From the IMG/VR virus record IMGVR_UViG_3300025327_000112, positions 1 through 32,330 of that record: a stretch of DNA of 32,330 bases; one strand, written 5' to 3'. The notes beneath the pieces were generated by a model that searched no databases, was not told the origin of the DNA, and was given only the letters and a program-made list of their open reading frames with translations. Source of the DNA: a virus. Positions 21,675 through 30,043 of the stretch are shown in pieces (position 1 is the stretch's first letter; each line of letters starts with the position of its first letter). A program made the translations under genes and the position numbers.

Positions 21675-22818
21675 CCTCTGGCCATTCATTTCCGAACGCG
21701 AGGTGACCGAGGCGCTGTCGTGGGCCACGGACATCATTGAGTTCGAGGACGGCGAGCAGCGGCTCGCTACCCGTCCAATCCCGCGCGGCGAGCTTTCCTA
21801 CACGTACCAGATGACCCCCGTGCAGTTCGGGCGCGCGCGCGAGCTGACCAGGAGCATCGGCGGCGATACCTGCTACGTTCCGGTCTGGACCGAGGCTGAG
21901 CACGTTGGGGCGGTGGGGGCGCATCAGGTGAACCTGGCCATTGACCCCGTTGGGAAGTGCTACAGCGAGACAGGCTACCTACTGGTTTGGGACGCCGACG
22001 ACGATTGCGAGGTCGTGGCCATCGGCTCGTTTGGGGTTGGCCAAATCAACCTCGACCCGTGGGTAGTGGCTGCCTACTCGGATGCGTGGGTGGCGCCCAT
22101 TCGAGAGGCCACGTTTGCGCAGGAGTTCGAGGCGCCGCGAGATGCGGTCGATACCTTCGTGCGCGCGGGCGCGCGCTTCGAGGTGCTGGTCACCGAGGAT
22201 TTGTCGGGCGAGCCGTTGGCCGAAACGACCTACCTGACCTATCCGATCATCACAGACGCTCCCAAAGCGGGCGACTCCGAGCAGTTCTGGCGCGAGGTCG
22301 ATGTGCTCGACACCGTGACGGGGCTTTCGGCCAAGACGGCTGTGCGTGATATTCCAAAGATGGCGTCTGCGGTCGGGTGGTACTGCCACACGGCCGCCGA
22401 GTTGTGGGATCGTCGCGTGTGGCTGCATAAGCGACGTGGTCGGCAGGGCGCGTTCTGGCTGCCATCGTGGAACGCCGATGTCACGATCGTCAAAGCCATT
22501 GTGGCCGGTGACGACTTCATTGAGATTGCGGCTATCGGCTTCGCGGCCAAGTATACGTTGCCCGTCGACTTGGTGATCGTCTTCACGGCTGGAACGACAA
22601 CGTCGTTTCGCTGTACGTTCGTCACGACAGACGGTCCTCCGGGTACGGAACGACTGCACTTCGCCGGGGCCTTCTCCGGTGGTGCTCCGCTCGATGCGAT
22701 TGCGCGGACGTCGAAGCTCACGCTGTCGCGGCTCAACTCCGACCGCATCGAAATCCTACACACGGCAGGCGGTGGGGCATCTATCGCGGCGCCCACTGTC
22801 GAGGTTCCGGCGCCATGA
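21667..22818 (+). CDS. minor tail protein, probable distal tail protein
   Basis: GTG 21667 (overlap of 8 bases with the tape measure) starts a 383-aa protein at the position of distal tail proteins that cap the tube and carry the tip. It is beta-rich with Trp/Tyr motifs (YLLVWDADDDCEVVAIGSFG, YCHTAAELWDRRVWLHKRRG, RQGAFWLPSWNADVTIV). The LHKRRGRQGAFWLPSWN segment recalls a phage tail motif of the type RxGxFxLPSW. No enzymatic domain is apparent. It overlaps the next gene by 4 bases. Confidence 0.7.
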   Translation: MPSLWPFISEREVTEALSWATDIIEFEDGEQRLATRPIPRGELSYTYQMTPVQFGRARELTRSIGGDTCYVPVWTEAEHVGAVGAHQVNLAIDPVGKCYSETGYLLVWDADDDCEVVAIGSFGVGQINLDPWVVAAYSDAWVAPIREATFAQEFEAPRDAVDTFVRAGARFEVLVTEDLSGEPLAETTYLTYPIITDAPKAGDSEQFWREVDVLDTVTGLSAKTAVRDIPKMASAVGWYCHTAAELWDRRVWLHKRRGRQGAFWLPSWNADVTIVKAIVAGDDFIEIAAIGFAAKYTLPVDLVIVFTAGTTTSFRCTFVTTDGPPGTERLHFAGAFSGGAPLDAIARTSKLTLSRLNSDRIEILHTAGGGASIAAPTVEVPAP

Positions 22819-23645
22819 GCTACGCGGCCAAGGACGAATCCGAGCAGGCCGCCATCCCCGTCCTGCTATTCATGTTCGTGCAGGGCGCGACCGAGTGGGA
22901 CCTCACGTCGGCGCCAATTGAGATCACCAACCGGGTATCGAAGACATGGACGCCCGCTGTCGTGGTGTCCGACGAGTTCTCGCACGCGGGCGAGATGCCG
23001 AAGGACGCTTTGCGGTTGCAGTTGCCGCTGGCGCATTCACTCTCGCAGGTGTTCCTGCTCGACCCGCCCGACGTCGTGACAACGTTGACCGTCTACCGCA
23101 CCCACTACGACGACACCGAGTCTTTGGTCTACTGGAAAGGGCGTGTGGTCGATACGTCCATTACGGGCGACGTGATGACCTTCGAGTGCGAGTCCATTTT
23201 CAGCGCGCTTCGCCGCATCGGCGCGGCTCCGTCGTGGTCCAAGACGTGCCGGCATGTTCTCTTCGGCGGCGGCTGCCGTTTGCAGGCGGCCGACTTCGAC
23301 GAGACCGTAACCGTTACCGGGGTCGCGGGAAACGGGGCCATCCTGACCATCACCGAGGCGGTAGGGCACGCCGACATGGTCGGCGGCACCTTCGCGGCAC
23401 CCGACGCGACCATCCGAATGATCATCGCTCACGACGCTACCGCTGGCACCGTGACGCTCATGCGGCGCATCCGCTCACTCGTCGCCGCCTTGGCCGGCAG
23501 CCCCGGCGGGTTCGCCGCCACCTACTACCCAGGCTGCGACAAGTCCTTTGAGACGTGCAGGGACACTTACGCCAACGAAGCCAACTTCGGCGGATTCCCA
23601 GGCATGCCAAACACGAACCCAATGGGCGGGGACCCGGTGATCTGA
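22815..23645 (+). CDS. tail hub protein (DUF2163/BR0599 family)
   Basis: The 276-aa protein has the C-terminal BR0599 signature: TCRHVLFGGGCRL (Cys145, Cys154), then YPGCDKSFETCRDTYANE (Cys241, Cys248) and FGGFPGMPN. In gene transfer agents and related phages this family forms the hub at the tail tip, and four conserved cysteines are positioned to bind an iron-sulfur cluster. All four are present. The N-terminal half (VYRTHYDDTESLVYWKGRVV) is the DUF2163 barrel-like part. The stop overlaps the next ATG (TGATG). Confidence 0.88.
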   Translation: MSYAAKDESEQAAIPVLLFMFVQGATEWDLTSAPIEITNRVSKTWTPAVVVSDEFSHAGEMPKDALRLQLPLAHSLSQVFLLDPPDVVTTLTVYRTHYDDTESLVYWKGRVVDTSITGDVMTFECESIFSALRRIGAAPSWSKTCRHVLFGGGCRLQAADFDETVTVTGVAGNGAILTITEAVGHADMVGGTFAAPDATIRMIIAHDATAGTVTLMRRIRSLVAALAGSPGGFAATYYPGCDKSFETCRDTYANEANFGGFPGMPNTNPMGGDPVI

Positions 23646-26600
23646 TGGTTGCTTGGATCTCACTTGGCATCGCCATCGCCGGGCTCGCCCTGTCGCTCTA
23701 CTACATGAGCAACCTGCCGGGGGCGCCCAAGCCGGAGGTCTTCCAGGTTCCGAAGATCGGCGAGGGCAACCCGATCCCGGTCTTGTTCGGGACCAAGGAC
23801 ATTTCACCACAAATCCTTTGGTTCGGACAAGCGCGGATAGAAGTCGGCCCTGACTACTACGCATCGATACACTTTGGTTTATGCCACGGGCGCCTTGATT
23901 CGCTTCTGGGAATCTTCAGGTCAGAAAAACCGCTATGGAAGGGCGTGATAACGAGCGAGGGGGAACTTTACCTCCCAAACAGCAACCCCATTTTCCTCAA
24001 CACCTACGGTGGACATCCACAGACCGGCGTGGATGGGGTATATGGGTATGCGCGGGTGTCGTTTGGAGCGGTGAATGCGAGCATCGGCGCTGAGGCTGGC
24101 ACCGCCGAAGGTGTGCCGCGTGGCTTGGCCGATGCCATGGGAATGACCACGTGCCCAAAGCATTACGGCGTCGCAACGGTGTTCGTTCTCACGTCGCTGC
24201 TCGGGACGTCTCCATACTTGAAGCCATGGACGATCCGCGCGCAGCGAATCCATTATCGCCTGGGCGGCACCGCGCAGTGGTACGACGCCAAGGCCGCCAT
24301 CACAATCGGGCAGGATTGCGAGGACACATGGAAGTACAAGGTGCAGGCGTCCGCCGACGCTACCGACTACAGCGCCGCCGCCTACGATGACAGCGCATGG
24401 TCGACGGGGCCGGGCGGATTCAGCAATGCGGCAGTGGGGCAACAGGGCTACAAGACGACGACGGTTGGGACTTGCATTGCCGGCGTCGGCGGTCTCTCGG
24501 GCGATCACTGGGTCGAACGTGGGATGAAGATCTGGGTCCGCCACACCTTCCCGGCAATGCCCAAATCGAAGTACGGGATCTGGATCTATCACGACGACAG
24601 CGCCAGGGTGTGGTGGAACGGGACCGAGCTGACGGTGACTCCGGTCATCGACATCGAGAACTACGGCGGCGAGGCGGCTGGAATCGAGTTTCAGCGCTTC
24701 AACTCGCGCGCCGAAGTTCCGGCCGCACTCGTCGACGACGCGGGGCCGAACGTGATCGCGGTCCGCGTGCGCGACTGTTTCAACACCGCCGGAGATCGGA
24801 TAGTCGGTTCATCCGCTGAGTTCATCTTCGCTGGGGTGCGGATCGGGGTCGACCTGGCTAACCCGGCAAAGAGCTCCGACATGAACCCGGCGCACATCAT
24901 CCGCGAGGTGTTGAACGATCCAATCTGGGCCATGAACCACCCAGACGCCGACATCGACGACGACGCCTTCGAGGACGTGGCCGATACGCTCTACAACGAG
25001 CGACTTGGGCTGTCGTTCCTGTGGGACCGCCAGACCTCAGCCGATGACTTCATCAAAGAGGTTGAGCGCCACATCTCCGGCGTTCTCTACGTCGACCGCA
25101 CGACGGGCAAGTATGTCCTCAAGCTGATCCGCGAGGATTACGTGCTCGCGAATCTGCTGGTGCTCGACGACACCAACACGGCCAAGCTGGAAGGCGTCTC
25201 GCAGCGGTCAACCGCCGAGCTGGTCAACTCGGTGACCATCACCTATTCGGCAACGCCACGCGGGCTCGACGGCGCCGTGACGCTGCACGAATACGGCTTG
25301 CAGCAGGTGCAGGGCGGGGTGGTGTCGCAGAAGATCGACTACCCAGGATTCTCGAACTACTTCGCGGCCGGCAAGGCGGCCCTGCGCGACCTGCGGGTGC
25401 TGTCGTCGCCTCTGCGGTCCTGCACCATCCTGGCGGGGCGAGTGGCTTCCAGCCTCAACCTCGGCGATGCCTTCGTGCTCGACAAGCCGGCCCAGGGTTT
25501 CGACGAGCAGGTGATGCGGGTCTCATCGATCAAGCTCGGCAACGGGCGCAGCAACCAAGTCAAGATCGAGGCGATGGAGGACGTATTCTACATGCCGACC
25601 GCGCCCGTGGTCGTGCCCGCCACCATCTACTTCCCGCCTGCCGTTCTCGCGCCACCGCCGAGCGAGATCAAGGCCACCCAGTTCTTCTTATGCGAGCGCC
25701 CGGACCAGAACGACCACGGCACCGTCGCGTGTGTGTATGCAGATCCGGCAGAAGCGGATCTGTTCTCAGATGCAGTCTGGGATGAGATTGCGCCCGGAGT
25801 AATGGAAGCAAAGAGCACTGGTCCACTGTCGGCCAACTATTTCGATGGTGTCGATCCTGACTACTACAACCCAAGCGGGGTGTCGTCGATGGTCGGCGTG
25901 ACAGTATTTGCGTACAAGCCAACGTCTGTTAGTACGCAGAGGTCTGGGCTATATATCGTCGACGACGTGGGCGGACATTGGGAGCACTTCGGTACTCCCG
26001 AGCAGACCTTCGTGTCCACCTATGCCCGCCTGCACCGTCATCCATACTACGCTACAGGCTCGGCCTACGTCGCGGGCATGACGTTGCAGGCGCGCGAGGG
26101 GACGCTCTACGGTACGACGTTCTTCACGCTCGCAACCGACGGCGTTGCGCTCGGCACGACGGCGCTGGAGTTCACCGAAACGGCAGAGCCGTTCCCGTGG
26201 GTCGACGAGCGGCGGCTGCTCACCGCTGGGCAAGTAGTGGCCGAGGGCTTCACGAGCGCCGTGGTGGACGATGCCGAGGCAGGGGCTGAAGGAACGGAGT
26301 TCGACGCGTTCCGCACCCTTGAGGGATACCCCAACATTGAAGACATACCAGGGGGCCAGTGGGCGATGCACTTCGAGGGCGTGTGGCTAACGGCCGATGA
26401 TCCGGGCGAAACCACCACACTCGGCGTTGCGGTCTACAAGACGGACGGTCCCACGCGAACGCTGCTCTTTGAGATGGGGTCCGCCGCCATCCACGTCGAG
26501 ACGCCGACGCCGCTTGACGTGTCGGGACCGGCGCCGGGCTTTCACCTAGAGCGCACCGATCAACTGCTGCTGGCGCTGGTGATCCACACCACCGCGACAC

Positions 26601-27037
26601 CCGTGGAGGTCAACATCCGCTTCGGCGGTCTCGACCCGCAGACCTACCTGCTCGCCCCCATCACGCCGCGCGATTGGGAGATTGCGCGCTCGTCTTACCA
26701 GCTGGCGCGGTTTTCTGGTGGCGTTATTGTCGCGCCCGAGCGGGCTTGGTCATCGCGGGTGACACTCACGGATGACCTGAAGGGGATCGAGTCGTCGGGT
26801 TGGGAAGATGGCGACTGCATAGACCTGATTCTGGAGGGCGCAAGTGCCGGCACGCCCTACGACCTCGTTCACAACGCGACGGTAGGGGTTGGGGCGCTGC
26901 CGCTGTGGCTGCCCAGCGTATCCAATCTTGGGACCGAGTATCTGGACATCGAGCTCGTGGCGAGCCCCGTCTGCGTGCGCTTCCAGCTCGACTTGACCAA
27001 CAACGTTTGGCGTCTGGTAGGAGGGCCGACAGCATGA
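23645..27037 (+). CDS. tail tip protein with inserted jelly-roll-like domain
   Basis: The start is ATG 23645, overlapping the hub stop as TGATG; codons upstream in frame mirror the hub gene. The 1130-aa protein has an N-terminal hydrophobic helix (residues 4-22), then the conserved tip core (GNPIPVLFGTKDISPQILWF; later DMNPAHIIREVLNDPIWAM from 412). Between about 225 and 396 there is an extra domain: AAYDDSAWSTGPGGFSN, KIWVRHTFPAM, KYGIWIYHDDSARVWWNGTE, then NVIAVRVRDCFN, a pattern of galactose-binding-like jelly-rolls found in glycoside hydrolases. The C-terminal half (about 680-1130) is beta-rich and probably variable and receptor-facing. It is the likely central tip/fibre protein, as lambda gpJ-type proteins are. 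Its stop overlaps the next ATG. Confidence 0.85.
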   Translation: MVAWISLGIAIAGLALSLYYMSNLPGAPKPEVFQVPKIGEGNPIPVLFGTKDISPQILWFGQARIEVGPDYYASIHFGLCHGRLDSLLGIFRSEKPLWKGVITSEGELYLPNSNPIFLNTYGGHPQTGVDGVYGYARVSFGAVNASIGAEAGTAEGVPRGLADAMGMTTCPKHYGVATVFVLTSLLGTSPYLKPWTIRAQRIHYRLGGTAQWYDAKAAITIGQDCEDTWKYKVQASADATDYSAAAYDDSAWSTGPGGFSNAAVGQQGYKTTTVGTCIAGVGGLSGDHWVERGMKIWVRHTFPAMPKSKYGIWIYHDDSARVWWNGTELTVTPVIDIENYGGEAAGIEFQRFNSRAEVPAALVDDAGPNVIAVRVRDCFNTAGDRIVGSSAEFIFAGVRIGVDLANPAKSSDMNPAHIIREVLNDPIWAMNHPDADIDDDAFEDVADTLYNERLGLSFLWDRQTSADDFIKEVERHISGVLYVDRTTGKYVLKLIREDYVLANLLVLDDTNTAKLEGVSQRSTAELVNSVTITYSATPRGLDGAVTLHEYGLQQVQGGVVSQKIDYPGFSNYFAAGKAALRDLRVLSSPLRSCTILAGRVASSLNLGDAFVLDKPAQGFDEQVMRVSSIKLGNGRSNQVKIEAMEDVFYMPTAPVVVPATIYFPPAVLAPPPSEIKATQFFLCERPDQNDHGTVACVYADPAEADLFSDAVWDEIAPGVMEAKSTGPLSANYFDGVDPDYYNPSGVSSMVGVTVFAYKPTSVSTQRSGLYIVDDVGGHWEHFGTPEQTFVSTYARLHRHPYYATGSAYVAGMTLQAREGTLYGTTFFTLATDGVALGTTALEFTETAEPFPWVDERRLLTAGQVVAEGFTSAVVDDAEAGAEGTEFDAFRTLEGYPNIEDIPGGQWAMHFEGVWLTADDPGETTTLGVAVYKTDGPTRTLLFEMGSAAIHVETPTPLDVSGPAPGFHLERTDQLLLALVIHTTATPVEVNIRFGGLDPQTYLLAPITPRDWEIARSSYQLARFSGGVIVAPERAWSSRVTLTDDLKGIESSGWEDGDCIDLILEGASAGTPYDLVHNATVGVGALPLWLPSVSNLGTEYLDIELVASPVCVRFQLDLTNNVWRLVGGPTA

Positions 27038-28995
27038 AGCGAATCATCATCGCATCTCTCGCGGCGCTGGCCATGTGGACAACAGCGCTATGGCCAGGCA
27101 TCGCAACAGCCGCGTGCTCGAAGCTGCGAGGGTATGCGCAGCTCTGCGCGGACAACAACCAACTGCTCGATTCCCAACACCCCGATCACCCCATCACATG
27201 CGCGGCCGGCATGGTTTGCGCGGGACTCACGGCGAGCGGCACCAGTAGCGCGACAGGGACTGGAACGGGGACATTCTACATCCGGCGAGATGTTCCACTG
27301 ACCGTGACGGCGGTGGGTTCCTCGACCAACACGCTCTACAGCGCGGGCGGGCTCATCTGGCTGTCCTCGGTCAACGACACCGCGACGGGCACGGGAACCG
27401 GCAGTACCACGGCCACGCAGACGATGAGCGGCGGCATCAGCGTGAAGTCCCCCGTTTACTACACGTGGGTCGCCACCGGCACCAAGACTGCCACTCTGAG
27501 CTTTACGTCTACCGGCACGTCGACCCAAACGCTGACCGTATGGCAGTTCGATGTTCTTTCAGCCACGCGCACCGGCACCGGCTCGGGGACGCAGACCCGC
27601 ACGGTAACCGCATCCATCACGGGTACCGCCACGGCGACGGGTACGGGCACCGGAACCGGCACTATTTCGGGCACCGGCATTGCCACGGCCACGGGAAGCA
27701 AAACGATCACGGGATCTTCCACGGCCACCTCGGGCTTGGGGTTTGTCTCCGCGACGGTCGCCGATACCCAGACCCACTCGGCTACCGGGTGGCAGACCAT
27801 CACGCTGACGGTGCCAGCCTCGGAGACGGGGACCACGACCGCCACGCTTCCGTCGTTCGGAGACGGGTCGGCCACCTTTACCGCGACCGCGACCGTGACC
27901 GGCACCGGCACCGGCACCTGGACCAACAGCACGACCCACACCGAGACGGGGACATCGGCGCTCGTGAACAATGATCCGACGGTGAGCGACACCAAGGTCA
28001 ATACCCATGTGCTCGTCACCCCGAAGGCAACCCTGACGGTCACCGACACCACGACGCTAACGCAGACGCATTTCTGCGCGACCTCGCCCGAGGGGGGCGG
28101 CATCCCCTGCGCCGGCACCGACAGCAAGATCGACATCGGTTGGTTGCCTACCGGAACCGCCACCAACAGCGTGGTCACCGGCGCAGACCCTAGGCTGACC
28201 GACGCGCGCGCGTCGACGAACACGCTCTACCAGGGCACAACCAACGTTTCGTTCTCCACGGGGAGTAGCACCGTCACGGCTACGAGCGCCGCGGTGGCGG
28301 ACAACCCGAAGGTCCACGTCGCCTCCTCTGCCGCAGCCGTCGTGGTCCTGCCGAACGCCACCAAGACGCTGAGCGGAACGCAGACCATTACACAGACCGA
28401 CGTGGGCACGACCGCCACGACCGCCGGCACGATTCCGATCCGAGATGGCAGCGGCTACCTGCCCGGGCACGCGACCTCTGACCTTGCGGCAAACGCCGTT
28501 TCGTGTTCGAGCGCCAACACCATCAACGCGACCAACGGGCAGATCACGTCGTGCTCGGCCACGAGCTACCTAAGCAACGCCTTCTTTACTTCGTACACCA
28601 ACATTGCGTCTTCTGATTACTCTGTGAACACGGCTGGAGCCTGCCAGACGGTGGCATCGGTAAGCGTCAGCGTGACGGGTACGGCGTCGCTGGCGCTCGT
28701 GTTTGGGTCAATTTCATTTGGGACCACCGATCCGAGTTTGGGCTGCGCGATGCTCATTCAGGACGACACCACAGCTACGATCATGGCATGGAGTCGCACG
28801 ATGGGAATTGCCTACGGGCTGGACTCTGGCGGTAATATGAGTACAGCCGGGAATTGGGTATTCAGCGGTACAGGTACACATTCAGTAGTCTTGCAAATCT
28901 GCAACCACCTCGCTGTAACCCACAACTGTACCGTAAACGCCAGCAGCAATGACTGGCACAATGCGGTGCTCACCGTCCAGATGTGGGGGCACTAA
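27034..28995 (+). CDS. Thr/Gly-rich fibre-like protein with N-terminal signal peptide
   Basis: ATG 27034 overlaps the tail-tip stop (ATGA) and follows GGAGGGCCGACAGC, so the start is well supported. The N-terminus is a textbook Sec signal: KR, a hydrophobic core (IIIASLAALAMWTTALW), and ATA-AC cleavage near residue 26-27, which is odd for a tail-gene neighbour. Residues about 66-330 are extremely rich in Thr, Gly and Ala with TGTGTGT-type repeats and a few Cys. The C-terminus has fibre-like phrases (IPIRDGSGYLPGH, SLALVFGSISFGTTDPSLG) and many Ser/Cys. 653 aa. It could be a secreted fibre, an adhesin or a moron; the Thr-rich stretch would be a good O-glycan acceptor (speculation). Confidence 0.7.
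   Translation: MKRIIIASLAALAMWTTALWPGIATAACSKLRGYAQLCADNNQLLDSQHPDHPITCAAGMVCAGLTASGTSSATGTGTGTFYIRRDVPLTVTAVGSSTNTLYSAGGLIWLSSVNDTATGTGTGSTTATQTMSGGISVKSPVYYTWVATGTKTATLSFTSTGTSTQTLTVWQFDVLSATRTGTGSGTQTRTVTASITGTATATGTGTGTGTISGTGIATATGSKTITGSSTATSGLGFVSATVADTQTHSATGWQTITLTVPASETGTTTATLPSFGDGSATFTATATVTGTGTGTWTNSTTHTETGTSALVNNDPTVSDTKVNTHVLVTPKATLTVTDTTTLTQTHFCATSPEGGGIPCAGTDSKIDIGWLPTGTATNSVVTGADPRLTDARASTNTLYQGTTNVSFSTGSSTVTATSAAVADNPKVHVASSAAAVVVLPNATKTLSGTQTITQTDVGTTATTAGTIPIRDGSGYLPGHATSDLAANAVSCSSANTINATNGQITSCSATSYLSNAFFTSYTNIASSDYSVNTAGACQTVASVSVSVTGTASLALVFGSISFGTTDPSLGCAMLIQDDTTATIMAWSRTMGIAYGLDSGGNMSTAGNWVFSGTGTHSVVLQICNHLAVTHNCTVNASSNDWHNAVLTVQMWGH
27230..27960 (+). repeat. low-complexity Thr/Gly-coding repeats
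   Basis: The DNA alternates ACCGGC/ACGGGC-type hexamers encoding TG/TA repeats, for example three perfect ACCGGC units plus ACC at 27898-27918. Further degenerate copies lie around 27565-27590 and 27630-27670. Such tracts can change length by slippage, so the coding length may vary between phages. Confidence 0.65.
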
Positions 28996-29336
28996 TCGTG
29001 TCGGTCGTCGCACAGCAAGACTTCGCGCGGCGGGCAAAGGCCGTGCGCATCGCTGGGCACGAGCACGATGCCCTCGAAGCAGAACACCTTCAGCAGGTGC
29101 GCTGGCTGCAACTCACCATCCACGTAGACGGTCAGCGCGCCGCACTCTCCTGCGGGCAGCTCGTAGCCACAGGTGACGGTTGGCGACTGGCGAAGCGCGA
29201 TGGCTTCGCACACCGCATCCCCCGGCACGGCGATGGGTTGGGAGTCAGCGCCGGCATCCTCCCCCGGCACGCCCAGCCCGATGCCCCCGCACGCCAGGAA
29301 GGTCGCGATGATGGTCGATAGGATCAGGGTTCGCAT
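28992..29336 (-). CDS. antisense lipoprotein-like, Cys-rich small protein
   Basis: This is the clearest full gene on the minus strand. ATG (29336-29334) is preceded by GAGAGGAGAGCATC, a strong ribosome-binding site, and encodes 114 aa. The N-terminus MRTLILSTIIATFLACGG is a short hydrophobic signal ending in a Cys preceded by Leu-Ala, a near-lipobox (Cys16; the -3 residue Phe is not canonical). The mature part has six further Cys, suggesting a disulfide-rich extracytoplasmic domain. It converges with the 653-aa fibre gene, overlapping its stop by 4 bases. Orientation opposite to all neighbours marks it as a moron. A superinfection-exclusion lipoprotein (as in phage Llp/Cor) is one possibility; there is no sequence proof. 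Confidence 0.7.
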   Translation of the reverse strand: MRTLILSTIIATFLACGGIGLGVPGEDAGADSQPIAVPGDAVCEAIALRQSPTVTCGYELPAGECGALTVYVDGELQPAHLLKVFCFEGIVLVPSDAHGLCPPREVLLCDDRHD

Positions 29337-29355
29337 GATGCTCTCCTCTCGCTCG

Positions 29356-29448
29356 ACCGCCCGAGGAGCGTGCGCACCTTGTCCCGGTCGACCTGCCAGC
29401 CTTACGGGCGGCGCGCACGCTCCTCGGACGGTGGATGGCCGGCAGGTC
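29356..29448 (-). ncRNA. interleaved inverted repeats in the antisense leader
   Basis: On the minus strand two stem arms alternate: A (29448-29437, GACCTGCCGGCC), B (29432-29413, ACCGTCCGAGGAGCGTGCGC), A' (29401-29390, GGCTGGCAGGTC), B' (29375-29356, GCGCACGCTCCTCGGGCGGT). A pairs with A' over 12 bp and B with B' over 20 bp. The only imperfection in each is a G-U wobble in the minus-strand RNA, which would be A-C mismatches in the plus-strand RNA. Order A-B-A'-B' means the two hairpins exclude each other or form a pseudoknot. Its place between promoter and start suggests a leader switch; a DNA-level site is an alternative. Confidence 0.5.
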
Positions 29449-29456
29449 ATGCCTGT

Positions 29457-29485
29457 AAGATACCACGGCCCTGTTCGCATGCCCA
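29457..29485 (-). promoter_or_regulatory. candidate promoter for the lipoprotein-like gene
   Basis: Minus strand: TGGGCA (29485-29480), 17-bp spacer, TATCTT (29462-29457) with an extended -10 TGG directly before it. The predicted start near 29450 would place the whole inverted-repeat region in the 5' leader, about 115 nt. Confidence 0.35.
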
Positions 29486-29546
29486 CCATGATCCGCCGGA
29501 ACGTCGTCACCGTCAACGGCGCGAGAGCCGGCCCAGAAATTACCTC

Positions 29547-29575
29547 TTGACAATTTGCCCCAAAAGTACACCACG
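29547..29575 (+). promoter_or_regulatory. candidate plus-strand promoter TTGACA-N16-CACCAC
   Basis: TTGACA (29547-29552) is followed after 16 bp by CACCACG (29569-29575), resembling the TTGACA-N16-TACCACG element at 5345. It lies just upstream of the fibre-region gene starting at 29594 and would restart plus-strand transcription after the antisense gene. The -10 match is weak. Confidence 0.4.
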
Positions 29576-29593
29576 GCAGGAAAGGACACCATC

Positions 29594-30040
29594 ATGTACG
29601 AGGACACAAGCATTCTGAAGGTCCGCGACAGCGGAACCCGGGTCTACTTCGCGGGCCAGCTCACCACGCCCGACGCCGCGGGGTATTCGATCATCCTCGA
29701 TACCACCAACGACTACCCGAAGGCTATGGTGGCGCCGCCCAAATCGGCCACGCTGCCGACCCCGGGAGACCCCACGGCCGCGGCGCTGGGAAAGCTGGTG
29801 TGCCTCAACGTCTCGTGCACCGGCCAGAACGTGACGGTGCAGCGCTACGGACTCCACGGCGACGAAGGGTGGCACCTGTTCGCCGAGGACACGGTGACGG
29901 CCGGGGATGCGGCCAGGTCCATCGTCTGGGATCCGAGCGGGTACGGGTATGCCGATGCCCTGATCGTGGCGCTGGCCGGAGGGGTGGCTCCTGGCGCGCT
30001 CTACTGCGACCTGATCATCCGCGACCTGGCCTGGAGGTAA
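29594..30040 (+). CDS. unknown 148-aa protein in the fibre region
   Basis: The start is ATG 29594, after AGGAAAGGACACC; the frame is open a little further upstream but without a good start. The sequence is beta-rich with Gly/Ala/Thr (RVYFAGQLTTPDAAGYSII, ALIVALAGGVAPGALYCDLI) and two Cys. It precedes a tail-fibre gene by 3 bases. It may be a fibre-associated or receptor-binding accessory protein. No family was recognised. Confidence 0.6.
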   Translation: MYEDTSILKVRDSGTRVYFAGQLTTPDAAGYSIILDTTNDYPKAMVAPPKSATLPTPGDPTAAALGKLVCLNVSCTGQNVTVQRYGLHGDEGWHLFAEDTVTAGDAARSIVWDPSGYGYADALIVALAGGVAPGALYCDLIIRDLAWR

Positions 30041-30043
30041 GTC

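Noticed and set aside
27459-28223. Val-rich minus-strand frame
   Set aside because: Complement of the ACC/ACG Thr-rich repeats, which read as Val/Pro; not a gene.
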